The position numbers and the translations under genes were made by a program. A stretch of DNA of 64,000 bases from DASSUW01 sp963803335 (GTDB taxonomy: Bacteria; Actinomycetota; Thermoleophilia; Solirubrobacterales; Solirubrobacteraceae), in the NCBI GenBank assembly GCA_963803335.1, contig CAWDME010000012.1, positions 744,001-808,000 on the forward strand, given 5' to 3'. Numbering within the stretch: the stretch's first letter is position 1; each line of letters opens with the position of its first letter. Below, piece by piece: positions 23,700 through 32,039 of the stretch. The notes beneath the pieces were generated by a model. The model ran no database searches. It was not told where the DNA came from and saw only the letters and a program-made list of their open reading frames with translations.

Positions 23700-25202
23700 T
23701 CAGGCGCCCTTGAACGGAACGGCGAGCGGTGCCACCCCGATCTCGGCGGGCACCACCGGCGTGCCGGCGAACTGGGCCTTGATGCCCTTGATCCACTGGC
23801 GGCAGCGATCGTTGAGCTCGTTGTCGTCGGTCTGCAGCCGCCCGCGGGTGACGAGCACGCCGAGGTCGGCGCCCTTGTAGCGGTAGTCACCGGGCGATGC
23901 GACCCGGAGGTAGAACGCCTCGGAGTCGTCGATCAGGCCGTGCCAGTCGTTCGCCCAGCGAGCGAAGGCGAGGCGACCGTCGTCGTCGAGCTTCCAGACG
24001 CCGGTCCGGGGCGCGGCGGTGAGCAGCTCGGTGTCCTCGCCGGTCTCCTTGAGGATGAGCTGGCTCCAGACGTCCTCGCCCGTGGCCATCGCCCAGCGCT
24101 CGTTGATCTCCTGGACGTCGAGCTCGTAGTCGACGCCCATGTACTCGAGCAGGTGGAACATGAACAGCGGCATGTCGGCATAGGCCCCGGCGGTGACCAT
24201 GGTCATCGGGCTGGCGCCGCTCACCCGCGGATTGACCTCGCCGAGGTACAGCTCGTCGGTGTCCAGGTCGGCGAGGAAGTCGATCTCGAAGAAGCCGAGG
24301 TAGCCCTCCTGCGCCAGCCGCGCACCGAGCTTCTGGGTGAGTTCCCGCGCCCGCGCGCGGTGGGCCGGAGCGAGCACGTCCGGGAAGATGTCGTTGCCGC
24401 ACCAGCCGCCCCTGTACGGGGTCAGCTCGGGGTGGCCGATCAGGCTCGTCATGAACGGCCCGACGATCGTGCCGTGCCGCGTGATCGCTGCCTCGACGGC
24501 CACCTCGCGGTTGTTGATCCGCTTCATGACCTTGAGCTCCTGGCCGACGATGGCCTTCGCGTGGCGGTCCCAGTCGGCCTGGGCGCTGATGAAGAACGTC
24601 GTCTTGCCCGAGTCGCCGTACGGCGTCTGCACGACCAGGTCGTCGCCGAGGCCCGCAGCGTCGGCGAGGGCGAGCAGCTCCTCGCGGCTGCTCGCGCGGC
24701 CGAGCGTATTCGGAACGCTCGGCACGCCGGCCTCGTTGCCCAGCTGTGTCGTGACGATCTTGGAGTCCAGCCGGACGCGCAGCTCCGCGGACGGGTGGAT
24801 CACCTCGAGCCCGGCCTTGTGCGCCAGGGCCTCGGTCTCCTCGTCGAACATCACGAAAGCGGCCTTGCCGGCAGGTCCATGGGCAGCGATGAACGCGAGC
24901 GTCTCCGGGTCGCGCAGCTGGTGGTTGCAGACGTCCTCGATCGACGTGAAGTCGTGCCGTGCGCGCATCCGCGGAACGAACACGCGCGGGTGACCGCCCT
25001 CGAACGAGTCGAAGTACGTGACGTAGAAGAAGTTGCGGACCCAGCGGTCTATTCCGAGCAGGTTGAAGGCCGTCGGCGAGATGAAGTAGATCGGCGTGCT
25101 GTTGGTCCGGAAGAACGATCGGATCTCCGAGATGCCATGGAGCGTGGGGACGACGCCCAGGGGAGCCTCTGCGGGGGCGGACGAGTGGATGACGCTGGTC
25201 AT
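23700..25202 (-). CDS. ATP-grasp ligase (carboxylate-amine ligase-like)
   Basis: The 500-residue protein has an ATP-grasp core: lysine-containing LRVRLDSKIVTTQLGNEAGV, the flexible loop VVQTPYGDSGKTTFFIS, and metal ligands in FFEIDFLADLDTDELYLGEV then NPRVSGASP. ATP-grasp enzymes join a carboxylate to an amine or thiol through an acylphosphate. The N-terminal domain (FFRTNSTPIYFISPTAFNLL) is not one I can name. Its start overlaps the amidase stop by 4 nt, so a ligase and an amide hydrolase are made together. That suggests activation or conjugation of a substrate and later release, but this is inference. Confidence 0.8.
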   Translation of the reverse strand: MTSVIHSSAPAEAPLGVVPTLHGISEIRSFFRTNSTPIYFISPTAFNLLGIDRWVRNFFYVTYFDSFEGGHPRVFVPRMRARHDFTSIEDVCNHQLRDPETLAFIAAHGPAGKAAFVMFDEETEALAHKAGLEVIHPSAELRVRLDSKIVTTQLGNEAGVPSVPNTLGRASSREELLALADAAGLGDDLVVQTPYGDSGKTTFFISAQADWDRHAKAIVGQELKVMKRINNREVAVEAAITRHGTIVGPFMTSLIGHPELTPYRGGWCGNDIFPDVLAPAHRARARELTQKLGARLAQEGYLGFFEIDFLADLDTDELYLGEVNPRVSGASPMTMVTAGAYADMPLFMFHLLEYMGVDYELDVQEINERWAMATGEDVWSQLILKETGEDTELLTAAPRTGVWKLDDDGRLAFARWANDWHGLIDDSEAFYLRVASPGDYRYKGADLGVLVTRGRLQTDDNELNDRCRQWIKGIKAQFAGTPVVPAEIGVAPLAVPFKGA

Positions 25203-26620
25203 GATCTGTCTCCTAGAAAGGTCGCTGTCGTGGTGAGCCGCGGGAAGCCGGCGAGGCGCTCGACGGTCTCGGCGGCCGCGAGCACGGCGCCGTCGGCGCC
25301 GCGCGGACCTTGGACCTGAAGGGCGACGGGAAGGCCACCGTCGCTGAGGGCGATTGGGACGGCGCAGGCCGGCAGGCCGGCGAGGTTGGCGTCATAGAGG
25401 AAGCCGCACCAGTCGTGCCACGGCGACTCGATCGCGGTTCCGCCGATCACCGCCGGCGACGCGGTGCCGTGCGCAAAGGCCTCGCAGCCGAGCGCCGGGG
25501 TGAGCAGCACCGACGCGCCGGTGCGTTCGAATAGGTCTGCGTAGGCGCGGTGGATGCGCTCGCGCGTCATCTGGGCACTGATGTACTCGCGGGCGCTCAC
25601 TTTGCCGCCGAAGGCGAGGAACGCCGCGGTGGCCGGGGCGAGGACGCTGTGATGGTGCTCGAACGCCTCACCTTCCGCGGCCCGCGCCTCGGCCGCGGCG
25701 ATGAATGCCCACGGCTCGACGGAGGACCGCAGACCGGGGTCGTCCGCGATGAGCTCCGCGCCCGCATCCTCCAGCGCTCCGACCACGGCGCGAAACGCTC
25801 GCCGCACGTCGTCGTCGACAGGGGCGAAGCCGAGGTCCTCGGACACCACCGCCCGCAGGTGCTGCGGCTCGACCGCTCCGCCGGTGAGGTCGGGGGCGGG
25901 AACGCTGTGGCGATCGCGGGGGTGCCAGCCGGCCATCACCCCGAGCGCAAGCCGGGCGTCCGCCACCGATCGCGCCATCGGGCCGTACGAGACGAGGGTC
26001 TTCCAGCCGGGCGAACAAGGTTCTCGCGGGACCACGCCGAACGTCGGCTTGAAGCCAACCACGCCGCAGAACGCGGCGGGGATGCGGATCGATCCGCCGC
26101 CGTCACCCCCGAGCGCGAGCGGGCCGAGGCCGGCGGCGAGTGCGGCCGCGGCGCCGCCCGACGAGCCACCCGGCGTCCGCTCGACATTCCACGGGTTCGA
26201 CGTCCGCCCGTTGAGCGGGGACTCCGTGATGCCGAAGAGGCAGAACTCCGGGGTCGTGGTCTTCGCGAAGATGACGGCTCCGGCGCGCTCGAGCCGCTCG
26301 AGCGCTGCCGAGGTCTCCTGCGGGATGGAGCCGTTGACCGCACGCGAGCCGCAGGCGCTCGGAATCCCCGCGAGCCAGTGGGAGTCCTTCACCGTAATCG
26401 GTACGCCGCACAGCAGTCCACCCTCGCCACGAGCGAGCGCGACGTCCGCCACCCTCGCGGCATGCCGAGCGCGCTCGTCGAGACGCAGCGCGAACGGATT
26501 GAGGGCCGCGGCGTCGCGGTCGGCGCGCGCGAGCACGGCAGCGAGCGTCTCGACCGCCGAGACCTCGCGGCTGCGCAGCACCTTGGCCAGCTCGCCGGCT
26601 GACAGCGAGCAGAGATCCAT
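25199..26620 (-). CDS. Amidase of the amidase-signature family
   Basis: The 473-residue enzyme has the complete Ser-cisSer-Lys triad: Lys78 in GVPITVKDS, Ser154 in TPGGSSGGAAAAL and Ser177 in GGDGGGSIRIPAAFCG. Family members hydrolyse a wide range of amides (acetamide, carbamoyl compounds, Gln-tRNA). It is about the length of plain amidases and lacks the GatA context, so a catabolic role is likelier. The ATG at 26620 is preceded by a GTG at 26623 that could also serve; AGGA lies at suitable distance from either. It leads a two-gene operon with the ATP-grasp gene behind leader element copy B. Confidence 0.9.
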   Translation of the reverse strand: MDLCSLSAGELAKVLRSREVSAVETLAAVLARADRDAAALNPFALRLDERARHAARVADVALARGEGGLLCGVPITVKDSHWLAGIPSACGSRAVNGSIPQETSAALERLERAGAVIFAKTTTPEFCLFGITESPLNGRTSNPWNVERTPGGSSGGAAAALAAGLGPLALGGDGGGSIRIPAAFCGVVGFKPTFGVVPREPCSPGWKTLVSYGPMARSVADARLALGVMAGWHPRDRHSVPAPDLTGGAVEPQHLRAVVSEDLGFAPVDDDVRRAFRAVVGALEDAGAELIADDPGLRSSVEPWAFIAAAEARAAEGEAFEHHHSVLAPATAAFLAFGGKVSAREYISAQMTRERIHRAYADLFERTGASVLLTPALGCEAFAHGTASPAVIGGTAIESPWHDWCGFLYDANLAGLPACAVPIALSDGGLPVALQVQGPRGADGAVLAAAETVERLAGFPRLTTTATFLGDRS

Positions 26621-26629
26621 CACGAATGT

Positions 26630-26755
26630 TCCTGACGTGTGCGTTCTCGCGCCGACCGCTCAGGTCGACACGCCCACGCCGGCCGAGTGCTGGAGCCGGA
26701 GAAGCAACGCTCGCCGGGGTGTGAGGCGAAGCGCGCATCCATCGTACACCCGGAT
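26630..26755 (-). promoter_or_regulatory. Conserved structured leader element, copy B (amidase operon)
   Basis: This is the amidase leader, matching copy A (21640-21755). The 37-nt core is at 26664-26700. The UUCGCC/GGCGAG stem is kept with a changed loop, the CCGGC/GCCGG stem is identical, and the third stem is longer here, GUGUCGACC/GGUCGGCGC with loop UGAGC, using G-U pairs where copy A has A-U. A GAACGCA-NN-CGUCAGGA segment is also shared just before both start codons. The SD-pairing seen in copy A is not present here. The conserved structure argues for RNA-level control by one signal. Confidence 0.7.
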
Positions 26756-26866
26756 CCCAGGGCGGTCGCGGAGGTGGACCCGCATCACGGCGTTTCCATC
26801 AGCGCAGGACAGGGAGAGCGGCGCGCGCCCCGCAAACCGGTAGGACGATTTCCAGGGACTTCTAGA

Positions 26867-26939
26867 GGTGAGCGACGGGATTCGAACCCGCGACCGCCGG
26901 GACCACAACCCGGAGCTCTACCAACTGAGCTACGCCCAC
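26867..26939 (-). tRNA. tRNA-His (GTG anticodon)
   Basis: A full cloverleaf reads on the minus strand: acceptor stem of seven pairs with one G-U, D-arm AGCTCAGTTGGTAGAGCT, anticodon loop with GTG between CCGGG and CCCGG arms, and T-arm GCGGGTTCGAATCCCGT. Base 26940 supplies the extra G(-1) typical of tRNA-His, opposite C73. CCA is not encoded. Confidence 0.95.
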
Positions 26940-26979
26940 CAAGCGCGTCGCAAGTCTAGCGGCGGAATATCCTGCCCGG

Positions 26980-27822
26980 ATGGAGTTTCTGCAGCCCGAG
27001 ACCTGGGGGGAGGCGCTGGCGGTGAAGGCCGAGCATCCCGAGGCGCTGCCGCTGTGGGGCGGGACGGATGTGATGGTGGAGATGAACTTCGCGCGGGCGC
27101 GGCCGGAGGCGATCCTGGACCTCACGCGCGTGCACGAGCTCACGCGCTGGGATCGGGACAACGGTGACCTGCGCGTCGGCGCCGGCGTTACGTACACGCG
27201 CGCGATCGAGGAGCTGCACGCCGAGCTCCCCGGGCTGGCGATCGCCTCGCGGACCGTCGGATCGCCGCAGATCCGCAACCGCGGGACGATCGGCGGCAAC
27301 CTCGGCTCCTCCTCCCCTGCCGGCGACGCGCTGCCGCCCCTGTATGCATCCCGCGCGCGCGTGGAAGTGGCGTCCACCCGCGGCACGCGTGAGATCGACA
27401 TCGAGGACTTCATCACCGGCCCGAAGCGCAACACACTCGCGCCGGATGAGCTGATTGCGGCGTTCCACATCCCGGCCGCGCGCGGCGGCCAGCAGTTCGC
27501 GAAGATCGGCACGCGCAACGCGATGGTGATCGCCGTCTGCTCGTTCGCGATCGCGCTCGACGACGACGCCCGCACGGTCGGGACGTGCCTCGGCTCGGCC
27601 GCCCCCACGCCGCGCCGCGCGCGCGAGGCGGAGGAGTTCGTCGAAAACGAGCTCGACTGGGAGGGGCGCGCGCCGATCGACGAAGGCGTGCTGGCGCGGT
27701 TCGGGCAGCTGGTGGCGGAGGCCGCCTCTCCGATCGACGACCAGCGCGGCAGCGCGACCTACCGCCGCCACGCGCTCAACGTCCTCGCGCGCCGCACGCT
27801 GAAGTGGGCGTGGACCACATGA
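26980..27822 (+). CDS. Xanthine dehydrogenase FAD-binding subunit
   Basis: The 280-residue protein carries the FAD-binding motifs of the CoxM/XdhB family: LPLWGGTDVMVEMNFARA and, in the second half, TVGSPQIRNRGTIGGNLGSS, followed by SPAGDALPPLYA. It passes electrons from the iron-sulfur subunit to NAD or another acceptor. It opens a six-gene plus-strand operon (26980-33721) in which each gene overlaps the next by 4 nt. The tRNA-His gene ends only 40 bases upstream on the other strand, so the promoter must lie in that short gap or inside the tRNA. Confidence 0.92.
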   Translation: MEFLQPETWGEALAVKAEHPEALPLWGGTDVMVEMNFARARPEAILDLTRVHELTRWDRDNGDLRVGAGVTYTRAIEELHAELPGLAIASRTVGSPQIRNRGTIGGNLGSSSPAGDALPPLYASRARVEVASTRGTREIDIEDFITGPKRNTLAPDELIAAFHIPAARGGQQFAKIGTRNAMVIAVCSFAIALDDDARTVGTCLGSAAPTPRRAREAEEFVENELDWEGRAPIDEGVLARFGQLVAEAASPIDDQRGSATYRRHALNVLARRTLKWAWTT

Positions 27823-28277
27823 GGCTGAGCTGCACGATCAACGGCGAGCCGCGCGAGGTCGACGGCGTCTGGGAGGGCGAGAGCCTGCTGTACGTGCTGC
27901 GCGAGCGGCTCGCGCTGCCGGGATCGAAGAACGCGTGCGAGCAGGGTGAGTGCGGCAGCTGCTCGGTGTACCTCGACGGCGAGCTCGTCTGCTCCTGCCT
28001 CGTCGCCGCCGGCCAGGCCGAGCGGCGGGAGATCGTCACGGTCGAGGGGCTGGCGCCGTCCGAGGACGAGCTGCACCCGATCCAGGACGCGTTCCTACAG
28101 GCCGGCGCGGTGCAGTGCGGGTTCTGCACGCCGGGGCTGATCGTCGCCACGCACGACCTCCTCGCCCGCAACCCGAGGCCGTCCGACAGCGAAATCCGCG
28201 AGGCGCTCGCGGGCAACCTGTGCCGCTGCACGGGCTACGAGAAGATCCTCGACGCCGTCCGGCTCGCCGCCTCATGA
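27819..28277 (+). CDS. Xanthine dehydrogenase iron-sulfur subunit
   Basis: The 152-residue protein has two [2Fe-2S] sites: the plant-ferredoxin type (NACEQGECGSCSVYLDG with a distal CSC) and the helical C-terminal type (QCGFCTPGLIVA and NLCRCTGYEKI). This is the standard small subunit of molybdenum hydroxylases. The ATG overlaps the previous stop by 4 nt. Together with the flanking FAD and molybdopterin subunits it completes a three-subunit enzyme; the amidohydrolase gene sits between subunits two and three. Confidence 0.95.
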   Translation: MRLSCTINGEPREVDGVWEGESLLYVLRERLALPGSKNACEQGECGSCSVYLDGELVCSCLVAAGQAERREIVTVEGLAPSEDELHPIQDAFLQAGAVQCGFCTPGLIVATHDLLARNPRPSDSEIREALAGNLCRCTGYEKILDAVRLAAS

Positions 28278-29620
28278 CCACCGTCATCGACAACTGCGCG
28301 ATCGCCACCGTCGACAAGGACGGCACCGAGTACGCGAGCGGGCACATCGTGATCGACGACGGGAAGATCACCGCGGTCGGCGAGGGCAGCGGCCCGTCCG
28401 GTGACGACCGCATCGACGCCGCCGGCTGCCTCGCCACCCCTGGCCTGATCAACTGCCACCACCACCTCTACCAGTGGGCCACCCGAGGGCTGTTCCAGCA
28501 GGCGACGCTGTTCGAGTGGCTGACCGGCTCGTATCCGATCTGGGTGCACATCGACGGCGAGATCGAGCGTGCCGCCGCGCGCGCCGGCCTCGCCGCCCTC
28601 CTGCTGAGCGGCTGCAGCACGGCGATGGACCACCACTACGTGTTCCCGCGCGAGGCCGGCGACCTGCTGGCGATCGAGATCGAGGCGGCGCGCGACCTGC
28701 ACATCCGCTTCCACCCCACGCGCGGCTCGATGGACCTCGGCAAGGCCGACGGCGGCCTGCCGCCGGACGCGATCACCGAGGACCGCGACACGATCTTGCA
28801 GGCGTCGGCCGACGCGATCGACCGCTTCCACGACCCGGCGCCGGACTCGATGCTGCGGATCGCGCTCGCCCCCTGCTCGCCGTTCAGCAGCACGCAGGAG
28901 CTGATGCGCGAGACCGCCGAGTACGCGCGCAAGCGCGGCGTGCGGCTGCACACGCACATGGCCGAGACCAAGGACGAGGAGGAGTTCTGCCTCGAGCTGT
29001 TCGGCGTCCGCCCGGTCGAGTACCTCGAGCAGCTCGGCTGGTTGGGCGACGACGTCTGGCTCGCCCACTGCGTCCATCTCGACGAGCGCGAGGTGCGGCG
29101 CTTCGGCGAGACGGCGACCGGCGTCGCCCACTGCCCTTCGTCGAACGCGCGACTCGGCGCCGGCATCGCGCCGGTCGCCGCGCTCGTCGCCGCCGGCGCG
29201 CCGGTCGGCCTGGGCGTCGACGGCGCCGCATCGAACGAGGCGGGCGAGCTGGCCGGCGAGGTGCGCCAAGCGCTGCTCATGGCCCGCGCCGCCGGTGGCC
29301 CGCAGGCGCTGACGGCCCGCGAGGCGCTCGCGCTCGGCACGATCCACGGCGCCCGCTGCCTCGGGCGCGAGACGGAGATCGGCTCGCTCGAGCCGGGCAA
29401 GCTCGCCGACATCGCGCTCTGGGATCTGGCCGGGCTCGACCATGTCGGCATCGCCGACCCGGTCGCTGCGTTCGTCTTCGGCGCCCGCCCGTACGTGCAC
29501 CGGCTGCTGGTCGGCGGCCGCACAGTCGTGGAGGACGGCCGGCTCACCACCGGTGACGAAGACGAGATCGCGCGCGACATCGGCGCGGCGAGCCGCAGGC
29601 TGCAGGAGGTGGCGGTATGA
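28274..29620 (+). CDS. 8-oxoguanine deaminase-like amidohydrolase
   Basis: The 448-residue metal-dependent hydrolase has the zinc motif NCHHHLYQW, HTHMAETKDEEEFC, WLAHCVHLDEREV and GVDGAASNEAGEL. These match the group containing 8-oxoguanine deaminase and hydroxyatrazine ethylaminohydrolase (TrzN/AtzB-like). Inside a purine operon, deamination of an aminopurine such as 8-oxoguanine (to urate) or guanine (to xanthine) is the natural role; sequence alone does not settle which. It is wedged between xanthine dehydrogenase subunit genes with 4-nt overlaps on both sides. Confidence 0.85.
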   Translation: MTTVIDNCAIATVDKDGTEYASGHIVIDDGKITAVGEGSGPSGDDRIDAAGCLATPGLINCHHHLYQWATRGLFQQATLFEWLTGSYPIWVHIDGEIERAAARAGLAALLLSGCSTAMDHHYVFPREAGDLLAIEIEAARDLHIRFHPTRGSMDLGKADGGLPPDAITEDRDTILQASADAIDRFHDPAPDSMLRIALAPCSPFSSTQELMRETAEYARKRGVRLHTHMAETKDEEEFCLELFGVRPVEYLEQLGWLGDDVWLAHCVHLDEREVRRFGETATGVAHCPSSNARLGAGIAPVAALVAAGAPVGLGVDGAASNEAGELAGEVRQALLMARAAGGPQALTAREALALGTIHGARCLGRETEIGSLEPGKLADIALWDLAGLDHVGIADPVAAFVFGARPYVHRLLVGGRTVVEDGRLTTGDEDEIARDIGAASRRLQEVAV

Positions 29621-31794
29621 CCGTCGAGACCGGGATCCGCGGCGGCATCGGCCAGAGCGTCCGCCGTCCGGACGGCATCCCCAAGGTCAAGGGCGACTTC
29701 GCGTACTCCTCGGACCTGTGGGCCGACGGGATGCTGTGGGGCGCCACGCTGCGCAGCCCGCATCCGCGCGCCCGCATCAAGGAGCTCAACATCGCGCCCG
29801 CGCTGGCCGTGCGCGGCGTGTTCGCGGTCCTCACGCACGAGGACGTCCCCGGCCGCAAGACGTACGGGCTCGAGATCCCCGACCAGCCGGTGCTGGCGTG
29901 GGATCAGGTCCGCTACCAGGGCGAGCCGATCGCGATCGTGGCCGCCGACCACCCGGAGACCGCGCGCTACGCGGCCTCCCAGATCGAGGTCGACTTCGAG
30001 GAGCTCGAGCCGGTCACCGACATGGAGGCGGCGTTCGACGCTGAGCCGCTGCACCCGTCGGGCAACCTGCTGCGGCACGTGCGGATCGAGCACGGCGACC
30101 CCGGCGCGACGGCCGAAGTGGTGGTGAGCGGCGACTACGAGGTCGGCATGCAGGACCAGGCGTTCCTGGGGCCGGAGTCCGGGCTCGCCGTGCCGGCCGA
30201 GGACGGCGGCGTCGACCTGTTCATCTCCACCCAGTGGCTGCACGTCGACCGCGACCAGGTCGCCACCAGCCTCGACCTGCCGCCGGACAAGGTGCGCATC
30301 TCGCTCGCGGGTGTCGGTGGCGCGTTCGGCGGGCGCGAGGACCTCTCGATGCAGGTGCACGCGTGCCTGCTCGCGCTCCACACCGGCAAGCCGGTGAAGA
30401 TGATGTACGGGCGCGAGGAGTCGTTCTTCGGCCACATCCACCGCCACCCGGCGCGAATGCACTACGAGCACGGTGCCACGCGCGACGGGCAGCTGGTCTA
30501 CGTGAAGTGCCGGATCGTGCTCGACGGCGGGGCCTACGCGTCGAGCTCGACCGCGGTGTGCTCGAACGCCGCCTCGTTCGCGTGCGGGCCCTACGACGTG
30601 CCGAACGCGGAGATCGACTCCTACGTCGTCTACACCGACAACCCGCCGTGCGGCGCGATGCGCGGCTTCGGCGCCGTGCAGACGTGCTTCGCGCACGAGG
30701 CGCAGATGGACAAGCTGGCCGCCGCGCTGGAGATGGACCCGGTGGAGCTGCGGCAGCGCAACGCCCTCGCCGAGGGCCGCGTGATCCCGACGGGCGCCAC
30801 GATCCGCTGCCCGGCGCCGGTCGAGGAGCTGCTCGCGTCGGTCCGCGACCGCCCGCTGCCGGCCGACGGCGCGGCCGTGCTCCCCGGCGGGCACTCGAAC
30901 ACCACGCACGGTGAGGGCGTCCGGCGCGGCGTCGGCTACGCGGTCGGCTACAAGAACGTCGGCTACTCGGAGGGCTTCGACGACTACTCGACCGCGCGCG
31001 TGCGGCTGTCGGTGATCGGCGGCGAGCCGCTCGTCGAGGTCCACACGGCGGCCGCCGAGGTCGGCCAGGGCCTGGTCACCGTGCAGGAGCAGATCGCGCG
31101 GCACGAGCTCGGCGTCGAGCGCGTGATCGTGCTGCCCGCCGACACGCAGGTCGGCTCGTCCGGCTCCTCGTCCGCGTCGCGCCAGACCTACATGACCGGC
31201 GGCGCCGTGCGGCTGGCCTGCCTCGCGGTCAAGGAGGAGCTCGAGCGGCGCGGGCCCGGCGAGCTCGTCGACCTGATCGGCGACGACCCGATCGACGTCA
31301 CGCGCGAGCACCATCACCGGCAGACCTTCCCGCTCGACGAGAAGGGCCAGGGCGACGCGCACGTGACGTTCGCCTTCGCCGCCCACCGCGCGGTGGTCGA
31401 CGTCGACGTGGATCTTGGCCTCGTGCGCGTCGTGGAGATCGCCACCGCGCAGGACGTGGGCCGCGCGATCAACCCGCTCGCCGTCGAGGGCCAGATCGAG
31501 GGCGGGATCGCGCAGGGGCTCGGGCTGGCGCTGATGGAGGAGATCCAGGTGGTCGAGGGCAAGGTCCGCAACGCGTCGTTCACCGACTACCTGATCCCGA
31601 CCGTGCTCGACATGCCGCCAGTCGAACTCGAGGTGTTCGAGCTCGCCGACCCGGACGCGCCGTACGGGCTGCGCGGGATCGGCGAGCCGCCGACGATCTC
31701 CTCCACGCCGGCGATCGTCGCCGCGCTGCGCGCCGCGACCGGCGCGCCGCTGCCGCGCGTGCCCGTCCGGCCCGACGACATCGTGGGCCTGTGA
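29617..31794 (+). CDS. Xanthine dehydrogenase molybdopterin-binding subunit
   Basis: The 725-residue large subunit shows the aldehyde oxidase/xanthine dehydrogenase fold: VKGDFAYSSDLWADGMLWG near the N-terminus, the molybdopterin loops GVGGAFGGRED and AMRGFGAVQTCFAHE, the cofactor segment GQGLVTVQEQIA, and the C-terminal GRAINPLAVEGQIEGGIAQG. It oxidises hypoxanthine and xanthine to urate, with water as oxygen source. It overlaps both neighbours. The length is near that of bacterial XdhA-type large subunits. Confidence 0.93.
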   Translation: MTVETGIRGGIGQSVRRPDGIPKVKGDFAYSSDLWADGMLWGATLRSPHPRARIKELNIAPALAVRGVFAVLTHEDVPGRKTYGLEIPDQPVLAWDQVRYQGEPIAIVAADHPETARYAASQIEVDFEELEPVTDMEAAFDAEPLHPSGNLLRHVRIEHGDPGATAEVVVSGDYEVGMQDQAFLGPESGLAVPAEDGGVDLFISTQWLHVDRDQVATSLDLPPDKVRISLAGVGGAFGGREDLSMQVHACLLALHTGKPVKMMYGREESFFGHIHRHPARMHYEHGATRDGQLVYVKCRIVLDGGAYASSSTAVCSNAASFACGPYDVPNAEIDSYVVYTDNPPCGAMRGFGAVQTCFAHEAQMDKLAAALEMDPVELRQRNALAEGRVIPTGATIRCPAPVEELLASVRDRPLPADGAAVLPGGHSNTTHGEGVRRGVGYAVGYKNVGYSEGFDDYSTARVRLSVIGGEPLVEVHTAAAEVGQGLVTVQEQIARHELGVERVIVLPADTQVGSSGSSSASRQTYMTGGAVRLACLAVKEELERRGPGELVDLIGDDPIDVTREHHHRQTFPLDEKGQGDAHVTFAFAAHRAVVDVDVDLGLVRVVEIATAQDVGRAINPLAVEGQIEGGIAQGLGLALMEEIQVVEGKVRNASFTDYLIPTVLDMPPVELEVFELADPDAPYGLRGIGEPPTISSTPAIVAALRAATGAPLPRVPVRPDDIVGL

Positions 31795-32039
31795 TGCCGG
31801 TCCCGCCCGCCGAGCTGGCCGCGCACTTCACGATCGCCGGGCCCGACGAGGCGCACGCCGCGGCGCTCGAGGTCGCCACTCCGTCCGGCATCGCCCACGA
31901 GGCCGGGCCGGGCGAGACGCTGCTCGCCGGCTCGCGCGCGCAGGTACTCGCCACGCTCGGCGACGTCGTGATGGCCGCGCTCGATGCGAAGGCCCACCGG
32001 ATCGAGGTCCGCCTCGAGGCGCCCACGGAGAGCCGGTGA
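31791..32039 (+). CDS. Small conserved-position hypothetical protein in the purine operon
   Basis: An 82-residue protein is encoded between the xanthine dehydrogenase large subunit and adenine deaminase. The GTG at 31791 overlaps the previous stop; an ATG at 31794 is also possible. It is Ala-rich, mildly acidic, lacks signal or TM segments and has no cysteine. It ends by overlapping the next start by 4 nt, which argues that it is truly translated. I recognise no family; a chaperone or accessory role for the dehydrogenase or deaminase is only a guess from position. Confidence 0.6.
   Translation: MMPVPPAELAAHFTIAGPDEAHAAALEVATPSGIAHEAGPGETLLAGSRAQVLATLGDVVMAALDAKAHRIEVRLEAPTESR

Noticed and set aside
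28636..31386. Open frame of 916 codons on the minus strand across the xanthine dehydrogenase genes
   Set aside because: It is the antisense of strongly supported plus-strand genes, has low-complexity Arg/Ala/Val composition and no domain. Long antisense frames are expected at this GC content.
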